Assembly: GCF_016741935.1 (NCBI RefSeq)
Contig: NZ_JAERRG010000026.1
Span: forward strand, 62,001 to 126,000
Length of the DNA: 64,000 nt
Reading direction: 5' to 3'
Source of the DNA: Streptomyces endocoffeicus
Lineage (GTDB): Bacteria; Actinomycetota; Actinomycetes; Streptomycetales; Streptomycetaceae
Shown here: positions 1 through 7,669 of the stretch, piece after piece
Layout of the letters: each line of letters starts with the position of its first letter
How positions within the stretch are numbered: position 1 is the stretch's first letter
The notes under the pieces: model-generated
Told to the model about the DNA's origin: nothing
The model's database searches: none
The model's input: the letters and a program-made list of their open reading frames with translations, nothing else
Translations under genes and position numbers: made by a program

Positions 1-157
1 TGGAGGTTGGGGGTGAAGAAACCGGTGCGATCGTCAACCGGTCGCCCGATCTCGATCACCGAACGGCCGGTAATCACTCAACTCCAGTGCGTGCATCGGG
101 GTAAGGGAGCAGAGTGGAGGCACGGTTGAACTGGTTGAACACAGCTCGGGGGTTGGA

Positions 158-1504
158 ATGGCGCGACGACTGCGCACGCCGAACAGGGCTCTCGCGAGCC
201 TGATGCAGACGGAGGGGATCGGAAACGCGAGGCTGGCACGGCGTACAAACGCTGTCGGAAAAGAACTCGGGGTCACGCTGCATTACGACAAGTCGAGCGT
301 GTCGCAGTGGCTCGCCGGCAGTACGCCGAAGCCGCAGGCACGGCCCGCGATCCTCGAAGCGCTCTCCCGACTCGCCGGGCGGCCGGTAACGTCCGACGAA
401 GTCGGCTGGGGGGACGATCCGGTCGAAGAGCGCGATGCTGTTTCGGGAGTGATGGCGCTGAGCCGAGCAGATATGGACCCGTCCCGCCGCAGCGTGCTGA
501 CCGCGGCAATGTACGCGGCCACGCTGGTGGTCCCCACATACGACGAGTTAGCCGGGGAACCGGACCAGCGCGTGAAGGACACCAGCGCGGGGAGCCTTCT
601 TCGTATCGGTATGAGCGACGTTGAGACCGTGACCAAGATGACGGACAAGGTCGCCGAGATCCTGGACGAGATCGGAGCTGGTCACGCTCGGCCGATGGCG
701 GCGGCGTTCATCACCAACACCATCGGCACCTATCTGCGCGCTGACGCCTCGGACAAGGTGCGCAAGGCCATGCTCGCGGCCGTCTCGGACTTCGTGTACC
801 TCACGGGCTGGATGGCGATGTACGAGATGAAGCAAGGGCTTGGGCAGAAGTACTACCTGCGCGCGCTCGATCTCGCTGCGAGGGGCGAGGACCACGTCAC
901 CTACTGCCGGACCCTGCGAGGCATGTCCTTGCAGGCGTCCCACCTCGGCTACGGGCCAAAGGCGTTGGAACTTGCGGACGCAGCGGCGGAGGCCGCCCCC
1001 GCATCTGGGCCGCGTCTGGTGGCGTTCCTGCGAGGACAGCAGGCCGCTGCGGCGGCGATGACCGGCGACCGGAACACCGCTGTGACGCGCTTGCGTGAGA
1101 CGGAGGCCGCCCTGGCTCAGGCGGACAACCGGAGGGATGCCGTGGGTGGGTACGACGAAGCCGCCTTCCACTTCCACGAGGCGCACGTCAGGTGGTCACT
1201 CAAGGACGGGCCGGGCAGCATCAAGGCCCTGCGCCGCTCCAACGCCGCCCGCAGCCCTCAAGAACGTCAGGGGCGAGTGCACTGCCTTGGGGTGATCGCT
1301 CAACGGCAGATGGCCATGCGGCATGTCGAGGCAGCCTGTGCCACCTGGAACGAGTTCCTCGACGAGCACCAGATGATCAGCTCTGCGCGGGGGGATGAAC
1401 ACCTGCGGAACCTGCGCACCGGCCTCAAACCGCATGCATCGCTGCCGGTTGTGCGCAGCGTCGCCGAACGGGCGCGCGAAGTCGCCCATCTGAAGGCAGC
1501 TTGA
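158..1504 (+). CDS. XRE-like regulator with TPR-type C-terminal region
   Basis: A 448-residue protein. The N-terminus (about residues 10-75) looks like a helix-turn-helix of the kind found in Streptomyces developmental and secondary-metabolism regulators, with a KSSVSQWLAG recognition-helix-like motif. A segment near residue 110 (DPSRRSVLTAAMYAATL) resembles a twin-arginine stretch, which many annotation pipelines mistake for a Tat signal; it is internal, so export is unlikely. The rest is alanine-rich and helical, consistent with TPR-like repeats, as in the NsdA-type family. The gene stands alone: nothing is recognisable in the 157 bases upstream, and a strong hairpin follows. The target is unknown. 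The coding call is firm, the function only general. Confidence 0.8.
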   Translation: MARRLRTPNRALASLMQTEGIGNARLARRTNAVGKELGVTLHYDKSSVSQWLAGSTPKPQARPAILEALSRLAGRPVTSDEVGWGDDPVEERDAVSGVMALSRADMDPSRRSVLTAAMYAATLVVPTYDELAGEPDQRVKDTSAGSLLRIGMSDVETVTKMTDKVAEILDEIGAGHARPMAAAFITNTIGTYLRADASDKVRKAMLAAVSDFVYLTGWMAMYEMKQGLGQKYYLRALDLAARGEDHVTYCRTLRGMSLQASHLGYGPKALELADAAAEAAPASGPRLVAFLRGQQAAAAAMTGDRNTAVTRLRETEAALAQADNRRDAVGGYDEAAFHFHEAHVRWSLKDGPGSIKALRRSNAARSPQERQGRVHCLGVIAQRQMAMRHVEAACATWNEFLDEHQMISSARGDEHLRNLRTGLKPHASLPVVRSVAERAREVAHLKAA

Positions 1505-1515
1505 AATAAAGATCC

Positions 1516-1566
1516 GAGACGGAGAGGCCGCCCGGACCCGGGGGTGGTCCGGACGGCCTCGGTCTC
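1516..1566. terminator. Bidirectional hairpin between convergent genes
   Basis: GAGAC at 1516-1520 pairs with GTCTC at 1562-1566, and an inner stem pairs GGCCG..CCGGACC with GGTCCGG..CGGCC around a GC-rich loop. It sits between the stop of the regulator at 1504 and the stop of the minus-strand dehydrogenase at 1593, so it can end transcription from both sides. Confidence 0.7.
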
Positions 1567-1592
1567 AGCGGCTGATCAGGCCTCGGCGCCGA

Positions 1593-2642
1593 TCAGGCCT
1601 TGAGCGAGGCGATGTCGATCACGAAGCGGTAGCGCACATCGCTGCTCACGACGCGGTCGTACGCCTCGTTGATCTGGTCGCCGTCGATCAGCTCGATCTC
1701 CGCGCCGAGCCCGTGCTCGGCGCAGAAGTCGAGCATCTCCTGGGTCTGCCGGATGCCGCCGATCTTGGATCCGGCCATCGACCTCCGGCCCATGATCAGC
1801 GAGAACTGGCTGAAGGCGCTGGGGTTCTCCGGCGCGCCCACGTGCACCAGCGTGCCGTCCACCTTCAGCAGCGACAGATAGCCGTCCAGCGGCAGGTTCG
1901 CCGAGGTCGTGTTGACGATCAGGTCGAAGGTGCCCGCCAGCTCGGTGAAGGTGGACTCGTCACCGGTGGCGTAGAAGTGGTCGGCGCCCAGCCGCAGCCC
2001 GTCGTCCTTCTTGCGGAGCGTCTGGCTCAGCACGGTCACCTCGGCGCCCATCGCATGGGCGATCTTCACGCCCATGTGGCCGAGGCCGCCGAGGCCCACG
2101 ATGGCGACCTTCTTGCCGGGACCGGCGTTCCAGTGGGCCAGCGGGGAGTAGAGGGTGATCCCGGCGCACAGCAGCGGGGCGGCGACGTCCAGCGAGATCC
2201 CCTCGGGGATGCGCAGCACGTAGTTCTCGTCCACCACGGTGTGGGTGCTGTAGCCGCCGTAGGTGGGGGCGCCGTCGTACTCGTTGCCGTTGTACGTGGG
2301 CACCTCGCCTTTGAGGCAGTACTGCTCCTCTCCGGCGAGGCAGTTCTCGCACTCGCGGCAGGAGTCGACGAAGCAGCCCACGCCGACCCGGTCGCCGACG
2401 GCGTACTTGGTGACGGCGGAGCCGACCTCGGCGACCACACCGGCGATCTCATGGCCGGGCACCATCGGGAAGAGGGCGGTGCCCCACTCCTCGCGGGCCT
2501 GGTGGATGTCGGAGTGGCAGATACCGGCGTAGGCGATCTCGATCAGCACGTCGTGCTCGCGCAGGGCGCGGCGCTCGACGGTGGTCCTTTCCAGCGGGGC
2601 CTTCGGAGCGGGGGCTGCGTAGGCGGTGACGCTGGTAGTCAT
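1593..2642 (-). CDS. Zinc-dependent NAD(P) alcohol dehydrogenase (cinnamyl-alcohol type)
   Basis: A 349-residue medium-chain dehydrogenase that should interconvert aldehydes and primary alcohols using NADP(H). The catalytic zinc site is visible (Cys42 in GICHSDIH, His64-Glu65 in PGHEIAG, Cys159), as are the four structural-zinc cysteines (95, 98, 101, 109). A Rossmann motif GLGGLGHMG lies near residue 183. Length and motifs match the YahK/AdhA/CAD group. It starts at ATG 2642, preceded by a purine-rich GGGAGA. The gene upstream on the same strand is a MmyB-type regulator whose coding region ends 126 bp away. That arrangement suggests the regulator controls it, but no operator could be identified. 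Confidence 0.9.
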   Translation of the reverse strand: MTTSVTAYAAPAPKAPLERTTVERRALREHDVLIEIAYAGICHSDIHQAREEWGTALFPMVPGHEIAGVVAEVGSAVTKYAVGDRVGVGCFVDSCRECENCLAGEEQYCLKGEVPTYNGNEYDGAPTYGGYSTHTVVDENYVLRIPEGISLDVAAPLLCAGITLYSPLAHWNAGPGKKVAIVGLGGLGHMGVKIAHAMGAEVTVLSQTLRKKDDGLRLGADHFYATGDESTFTELAGTFDLIVNTTSANLPLDGYLSLLKVDGTLVHVGAPENPSAFSQFSLIMGRRSMAGSKIGGIRQTQEMLDFCAEHGLGAEIELIDGDQINEAYDRVVSSDVRYRFVIDIASLKA

Positions 2643-2768
2643 AAACGTGTCTCCCTGTGACGAACTAGGAAAAAGGGGATGGGTGAAGGGAAGGGGGAAG
2701 TAAGGAGGGGGAAGGGGGAAGGGTGTGCGGGGGGAAAGGGGAAGGGTGTGCGGGGGAAAGGGGTGGGG

Positions 2769-3689
2769 TCAGGGGGAAACGTCGGAGGACGGTCCCCCCG
2801 AAGGACGCGCTTCGGACGAGGGCGCGGATCGATCGGCCGAGGGAGTCACGGTCCAGCTCGCCAGCAGCCGCAGGGCCGTCTCGGAGGGGGAGCCGGGCTC
2901 GACCGTGTAGATGCACAGAGCCTGGTCGGGATCGCCGGGCACGGTCACGTTCTCGTAGGCCAGCGTCATGTCCCCGACCACCGGATGGTGGTAGAGCTTG
3001 ACGCCGTGGGTCTTCTCCCGCACGTTGTGGTCGGCCCACCACGTGCGGAACTCAGGGCTCTTGATGGTGAGCTCGCCCACGAGCTCGGTCAGCCGGGGAT
3101 CGTCGGGATGACGCCCGGCCTCCAGCCGGAGGGACGCCACCCCCTCCGCCGCGACCGTCTCCCACTCCGGCCACAGCGAACGGGCCGCCTCGTCGAGGAA
3201 CATGAAGCGGGCCATGTTCCGCTCGTGGTACGGGAGCGCCTCGAAGTCGATGATCAGCGCCCGGGCCAGCTGGTTGGAGGCCAGGACATCGCCCCTGCGC
3301 CCGAGGACGAAGGCCGGTGAGACCCCGTCCAGCATGCGCAGCAGCGCGTGCACTCCGGGCCGCACCCGCTGGGGGCGGGGCGGCCGGCGGCGCACCGTGC
3401 GCCGGGGGCGCGGCCGGGTCAGCTCGAAAAGGTACGCACGTTCGGTTTCATTGAGCTGAAGAGCGCGGGCCACGGCGTCCAGCACCGTCTCCGACACATT
3501 GAGGTGCCGGCCCTGCTCCAGACGCGTGTAGTAGTCCGTGCTCACGCCGGCCAGCTGCGCCAGCTCCTCGCGGCGCAGCCCCGGCACCCGACGGGGGCTG
3601 TTGTTGCTCACGCTCACGCCCGCGTCGCCGGGGCTCAGACGTGCCCTGCGGCTCCGCAGGAACTCACAGAGCTCGGTATTGCGGTCCAT
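2769..3689 (-). CDS. XRE-family regulator with MmyB-type ligand-binding domain
   Basis: 306 residues from the ATG at 3689 (MDRNTELCEF); a longer in-frame reading to 3905 lacks family-like sequence. Residues about 8-75 form an XRE helix-turn-helix (EELAQLAGVSTDYYTRLEQG). The C-terminal two thirds match the MmyB-like ligand-binding region (a PAS-like fold that can bind fatty acids in known members), with typical motifs such as VLGRRGDVLASN and RFMFLDEAAR. In this family the gene usually lies next to the oxidoreductase it controls, which fits the dehydrogenase just downstream on the same strand. The region between the two is unusually G/A-rich (2660-2770). Confidence 0.88.
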   Translation of the reverse strand: MDRNTELCEFLRSRRARLSPGDAGVSVSNNSPRRVPGLRREELAQLAGVSTDYYTRLEQGRHLNVSETVLDAVARALQLNETERAYLFELTRPRPRRTVRRRPPRPQRVRPGVHALLRMLDGVSPAFVLGRRGDVLASNQLARALIIDFEALPYHERNMARFMFLDEAARSLWPEWETVAAEGVASLRLEAGRHPDDPRLTELVGELTIKSPEFRTWWADHNVREKTHGVKLYHHPVVGDMTLAYENVTVPGDPDQALCIYTVEPGSPSETALRLLASWTVTPSADRSAPSSEARPSGGPSSDVSP

Positions 3690-3992
3690 GGGTTCCAGTA
3701 TTGGCAACGGAAAAGGCATCTGAGCGTGCCAAAGTAGGTCTGCTGAACCTAGGCCGGGCGGGGCCATGCGGGCCGTCGCCGCTCGTACGGCTTCGTGGCG
3801 CTCGCACGGGAGAGTGGTGGCGGGAGCGGTGGGCTGGTGCCGGTGGGCCGGTCTGATAGACCTTGACCGCGCGCTCCGGGTTGCACTGCGGCTCCTGTAC
3901 GGCAAACTGCTTACGCCCCACCCTCACCGCGAGGCACCGCAAAGGCGCAGCGCAGTACAGCACGGCCGAGCAGATATGGGACATCGGAGATC
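3690..3992. other. Divergent intergenic region
   Basis: 303 bases between the MmyB-type regulator (minus) and the first RDD gene (plus). It must hold promoters in both directions. No clear operator, RNA gene or hairpin was recognised; the translated frames here do not look coding. Confidence 0.5.
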
Positions 3993-5738
3993 ATGAGCGC
4001 CCCTACCTCAGGATCCGCGGACGGCAGCTCCATTCCTGGCTTTTATCCTGATCCGTCCATCCCTGGCTACATCCGTTACTGGAACGGCGCCGCCTGGGTG
4101 CCCGGCACCAGCCGTCCCGCCCCGGCCGAGGGCGAGGCCATGCCCGCGCCGCCGCCCGGGGTCACCCATACCCAGGTGATCAGCCCGCCGCCGGACGAGA
4201 CGGGCCCGATGTTCCTGGACGACGATCCGGCGCCGCGGGCCGCCGAGGAGACCGGTAGCGCACTGCCCGAGCTGCGCCGGAGCGCCGAGATGGACGTCCG
4301 GGGCGCGGGCGGGCCGCCCGAGGCGGCGGCCGGGGGCATGGGGGCCCAGCCGGTGCCGCCCGGCGGTGTCCCGGCGTCCGTGGACTGGAACGACCCCCAG
4401 CGGCTGCACGGCACCCGCCCCGACGCCGGCTCGGCCTGGCAGGCGGACGCCGCCCAGCAGGGCGGATTCGGCGGTGAGCAGGACCGCCGGATCTCCTGGG
4501 GCGCGGAGCCGGACGCCCCCGGCGACCCCCAGGCCGGTGGGGGACAAGCCGGTGGGGGGCAGGCCGGTGGGGGACAGTGGCCCGGGGTGCCCGACCCGCG
4601 GCGCGCGGGCCCGGGTGAGGACGCCGGGCGCGATGACGGCACGCTGACCATGCGCGCGGGCGGGAGCGGGCGTACGACGGACCGCTCGACGCAGGCCCTG
4701 CCGCCCGTCCGCCGGGCCCCGGAGCTGCCCCCGGCGGACGAGGGCGGGACGCCCGCCCCGGCGGGCGACGGGACGATGACGTTCCGCACGGTGGGGCGCG
4801 GCGGCGGCGCGGCACCCACGACCGGCCAGGGGCAGGGGCAGGGGCAGGACCAGGGCTGGGACCAGGGCCGGGGCCAGACGGCCGGCCGGGACGACGGGAC
4901 GATGGCGATCCGGGCGATCGGCCGCGGCGGTGCGCGCAAGGGCGCCGAAACCGCACCCCCGGCCCAGCCCCCGCACCAGCCCCAACAGCCTCCGCAGACA
5001 CATCAGCCCCAGCAGCCCCCGCAGCCGCACCAGCCTCAGCAGCCCTTCGGCAGCATCCCCGCCCAGGGCGGCGGCCCGGCCTGGCAGCCGCAGGGGCAGT
5101 TCGCCCAGCAGTCCGGCCCGCCGCAGCGCCCGCCGCAGGCCGCCCCGCACGCTCCCCAGGCGGCCCCGCACGGCGCCGGCCCGGGTGCGCCCGAGGGCGT
5201 CATCCCCTGGAAGCCGCCCGTCGACAACCCCTTCCTCCTGGCCGCCCAGGAGGGCCGGCCCGCCTCGCTCGGCCGCCGCCTCGCCGCCCGGCTGATCGAC
5301 TCGGTGGTGCTGCTCGGCGTCGTCGGCGCCGTCGCGTTCCCGCTGTGGAGCAAGGCGAGCGACCACATCGACGAGAAGGTCGAGGCGGCCAAGCAGAGCG
5401 GCGAGACCGTCACGGTCTACTTCCTGGACGGCACCACCAGCGGCTATCTGGGCATCGTCCTCGGTCTGCTGCTCATCCTCGGCGTCGTCCTGGAGACGCT
5501 GCCGACCGCCAAGTGGGGCCGCACCCTCGGCAAGAGGCTGTGCGGGGTGCGGGTGCTGGACATCGAGGAGCACGACACCCCGTCCTTCGGCACCGCGCTG
5601 CGCCGCTGGCTGGTCTACTCGGTGCTGGGAGTGCTCGTCATCGGCGTGCTGAACGTGCTGTGGTGCCTGTTCGACCGCCCGTGGCGGCAGTGCTGGCACG
5701 ACAAGGCGGCCCGCACCTTCGTCGCGTCGGCCGACTGA
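3993..5738 (+). CDS. RDD-family membrane protein with N-terminal DUF2510 and long linker
   Basis: 581 residues in three parts. Residues about 12-40 carry a DUF2510-like motif (GFYPDPSIPGYIRYWNG...W). A long low-complexity Gly/Pro/Gln-rich linker (about 45-400) follows, including GGGQA repeats encoded by an 18-bp DNA repeat near 4530-4580 and a run of QPP/HQP units. A C-terminal RDD domain (about 425-580) begins SLGRRLAARLID and has membrane segments near VVLLGVVGAVAFPLW, LGIVLGLLLILGVVL and LVYSVLGVLVIGVLNVLWCLF. RDD proteins are small multi-spanning proteins of mostly unknown function; some relatives are linked to ion homeostasis. It is the first of three RDD genes in a row. Confidence 0.88.
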   Translation: MSAPTSGSADGSSIPGFYPDPSIPGYIRYWNGAAWVPGTSRPAPAEGEAMPAPPPGVTHTQVISPPPDETGPMFLDDDPAPRAAEETGSALPELRRSAEMDVRGAGGPPEAAAGGMGAQPVPPGGVPASVDWNDPQRLHGTRPDAGSAWQADAAQQGGFGGEQDRRISWGAEPDAPGDPQAGGGQAGGGQAGGGQWPGVPDPRRAGPGEDAGRDDGTLTMRAGGSGRTTDRSTQALPPVRRAPELPPADEGGTPAPAGDGTMTFRTVGRGGGAAPTTGQGQGQGQDQGWDQGRGQTAGRDDGTMAIRAIGRGGARKGAETAPPAQPPHQPQQPPQTHQPQQPPQPHQPQQPFGSIPAQGGGPAWQPQGQFAQQSGPPQRPPQAAPHAPQAAPHGAGPGAPEGVIPWKPPVDNPFLLAAQEGRPASLGRRLAARLIDSVVLLGVVGAVAFPLWSKASDHIDEKVEAAKQSGETVTVYFLDGTTSGYLGIVLGLLLILGVVLETLPTAKWGRTLGKRLCGVRVLDIEEHDTPSFGTALRRWLVYSVLGVLVIGVLNVLWCLFDRPWRQCWHDKAARTFVASAD

Positions 5739-5783
5739 GCGTCGGCCGACTGAGCGTCGGTCGGCCGAGCGTCGGTCTGCCGA
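5724..5783 (+). repeat. 15-bp tandem repeat spanning a stop codon
   Basis: Four consecutive 15-bp units, GCGTCGGCCGACTGA twice exactly, then two variants, starting inside the last codons of the first RDD gene. The first unit contains its TGA at 5736-5738. The unit is a multiple of three, so the in-frame stop is duplicated. Confidence 0.85.
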
Positions 5784-5896
5784 GCCGCCCTCCGCCGAAC
5801 CGAACATCCGTCCCGGCTGCGGCGGATGGACGATCCCGGTCGCCCGAACGGGGCGCGCCGGATGCGACAGTCCCGGCTCCGGGGTCGACTCGGGCC

Positions 5897-6490
5897 ATGA
5901 GCACCGATCAGCCGCCCCCCGGGCCGGACGAGCCCCGGGACCGGGACAGCAGCGATCCGTTCGCGAAACAACCGCGTGCGAACGGCTCCCCGTACGGGGA
6001 CCACGAGGACCACGGGGACCAGACCGCGGGGCCCGAGCCGTACGCCGGGATGCCCCCGCTCGCGCACCTCGGCCGCCGTCTGATCGCCCGGATCATCGAC
6101 GCGCTGCTCATCGGCATCCCGGTCGGGCTCGTCGTGACCGCGATCGCCGGGACCTACGACCCGATCGAGGGCAGCGCCCGCTCGACCACCGTCACGCTGG
6201 TCTACGTCCTGGTCTACTTCCTCTACGAGGGGCTGATGCTGACCCGGGACGGCCAGACCGTCGGCAAGAAGGCGATGAAGATCCGGGTCGCCATGCTGGA
6301 GAACGGCCGGCCGCCGGCGGGCCAGGCGGGCTGGCTGCGCGCCGGGGTGTACGCCCTGCCCGAGATCGTGCCCTGCTGCGGCTTCGTCTTCTGGCTGATC
6401 AATGTGTTGTGGTGCACCTGGGACCGGCCCTACCGGCAGTGCCTGCACGACAAGGCGGCCAAGACGCTGGTGGTGTCGACCGTGCCCTGA
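5897..6490 (+). CDS. RDD-family membrane protein
   Basis: 197 residues from the ATG at 5897 (MSTDQPPPGPDEP); the open frame extends further upstream but antisense to and overlapping the previous gene, without sensible protein. A charged, proline-rich cytoplasmic N-terminus (about 50 residues) precedes a compact RDD domain: HLGRRLIARIIDALLIGIPVG, then VYVLVYFLYEGLMLTRDGQTVGKKAMKIRV, and a last membrane segment ending in WCTWDRPYRQCLHDKAAKT. It is the second of three RDD paralogues and is closer in sequence to the third than to the first. The substrate or role is unknown. Confidence 0.87.
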   Translation: MSTDQPPPGPDEPRDRDSSDPFAKQPRANGSPYGDHEDHGDQTAGPEPYAGMPPLAHLGRRLIARIIDALLIGIPVGLVVTAIAGTYDPIEGSARSTTVTLVYVLVYFLYEGLMLTRDGQTVGKKAMKIRVAMLENGRPPAGQAGWLRAGVYALPEIVPCCGFVFWLINVLWCTWDRPYRQCLHDKAAKTLVVSTVP

Positions 6491-6548
6491 CCCCCGGAGG
6501 AGCCACCCTGAGCTTCCGGCCCGCCCGGCGCGCTGATGTAATCGGGGC

Positions 6549-7055
6549 ATGGCCCCCGACCCGCTGTCCTCGCCCCCGCCTGTGATCCCCCCAGGGATGC
6601 CCCCGCTGGCCACCCCTGGTCAGCGCTTCACCGCCCGGCTCATCGACATCGTCATCCTCGGCGCGATCTGGACGGTGGCGCTCACGGCGACCGGCGCGCT
6701 CCAGTACACGATGGACCACCCGGGCGAGCAGGACATCGGCAAGGTGACCCTCGCGCTCGTCATCACGATGGCGCTCTACTTCGGCTACGAGGGCGTCATG
6801 CTGGCCCGCAGCGGACAGACGCTCGGCAAGAAGGCGCTGCGCATCCGGGTGGCGATGCTGTCCGACGGCAATGTGCCGGCCGGCCAGGGCTGGGTCCGCG
6901 CGGCGGTCTATGTCCTGCCGGGGATGCTCATCCCGCTGTTGGTCGGCACGGTCTTCTGGCTGGTCAACTCGGCCTCACTGCTGTGGGACAAGCCGCTCCA
7001 GCGCTGTCTGCACGACAAGGCCGCGCGGACCGTCGTGGTGTCAGCCGTGCAGTGA
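6549..7055 (+). CDS. RDD-family membrane protein
   Basis: 168 residues: the minimal RDD domain with a short proline-rich N-terminus. Typical motifs are QRFTARLIDIVILGAIW, LVITMALYFGYEGVMLARSG, TLGKKALRIRVAML and the C-terminal WDKPLQRCLHDKAART. It follows the second RDD gene by 58 bases and is probably co-transcribed. Its 3' end is tandemly duplicated (see repeat at 7034). Tandem RDD paralogues suggest gene duplication within the locus; the biochemical role is not known. Confidence 0.87.
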   Translation: MAPDPLSSPPPVIPPGMPPLATPGQRFTARLIDIVILGAIWTVALTATGALQYTMDHPGEQDIGKVTLALVITMALYFGYEGVMLARSGQTLGKKALRIRVAMLSDGNVPAGQGWVRAAVYVLPGMLIPLLVGTVFWLVNSASLLWDKPLQRCLHDKAARTVVVSAVQ

Positions 7056-7089
7056 GTCGGCCGTGGTGTCAGCCGTGCAGTGAGTCGGC
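7034..7089 (+). repeat. 28-bp tandem duplication spanning a stop codon
   Basis: Two exact 28-bp copies (7034-7061 and 7062-7089) beginning in the last codons of the third RDD gene and containing its TGA at 7053-7055. The second copy overlaps the 3' end of the convergent minus-strand gene at 7069. Confidence 0.85.
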
Positions 7090-7350
7090 GTGCGCCCGGG
7101 CGTGCGCCCGCGCCGGGTCGGCCGGTCCGGACCCCGCCACGGGGCGGCTGGTACGGACGGTGCGGCCGGGGCGGGACGCCCGGGCCACCGGCACGGTGAC
7201 GGCGACGAGGAGCCCGAGAACCAGCCCGACCACGGTCACCACCGCCACCCCGAGCCCCGATCGGGTCTGGGAGAGCAGCAGCATGGCGAAGGTCGAGAGA
7301 ACGACGGTGGCCGAACCATAGGCAAGCTGTGCAGGAGTCGGACGCGGCAT
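7069..7350 (-). CDS. Small two-helix membrane protein of unknown function
   Basis: 93 residues from the ATG at 7350 (MPRPTPAQLAYGSATVV). Two hydrophobic segments (about 10-28 and 34-55, the latter VAVVTVVGLVLGLLVAVTVPV) are followed by a basic, alanine/proline-rich tail that is probably cytoplasmic. Similar small proteins are common in Streptomyces but I cannot assign a role. It converges on the RDD cluster, and its last codons lie in the duplicated 28-bp sequence, so the duplication has altered or extended its C-terminus. Confidence 0.6.
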   Translation of the reverse strand: MPRPTPAQLAYGSATVVLSTFAMLLLSQTRSGLGVAVVTVVGLVLGLLVAVTVPVARASRPGRTVRTSRPVAGSGPADPARAHARAHADSLHG

Positions 7351-7669
7351 GGCGGGATCCGTCCTCGGGGGCGATATGCAGGGGGCAAGAGTCAGGCCGA
7401 TGTGCACCGTCAGTCCTGACTCTACGGTCCTGCATGCCCGTGGGGAACGGAAGTAAGCGTGACCTCACCCACGGCGCTGTTGCACAGGGGGCGCACGGAA
7501 TCATCGGGTGTGCCAACCGGCGTGCAAGGCGCGCCCGTTGCTGTCCGTTAAACGGAACGTCGGGATCGCAGAACGTACTTGTCTCATCAGTCCAAGTCAA
7601 GGTCTGTCTTTTCTCCTGCCACTCCGGTCAAATGTCCGGCACTGGTGTGGAAAGGGGAGGACTGAGCGA
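7351..7669. other. Intergenic region upstream of the M6 protease
   Basis: 319 bases between the small membrane protein gene and the protease. Contains a short inverted repeat TCCGTT-A-AACGGA at 7544-7556 and a less GC-rich tract (7570-7640) likely to hold the protease promoter. No RNA gene was recognised. Confidence 0.45.

Noticed and set aside
158..1504. Exported Tat protein, from the twin-arginine stretch near residue 110
   Set aside because: The stretch is internal, after a DNA-binding-like domain, so it is very unlikely to act as a signal.
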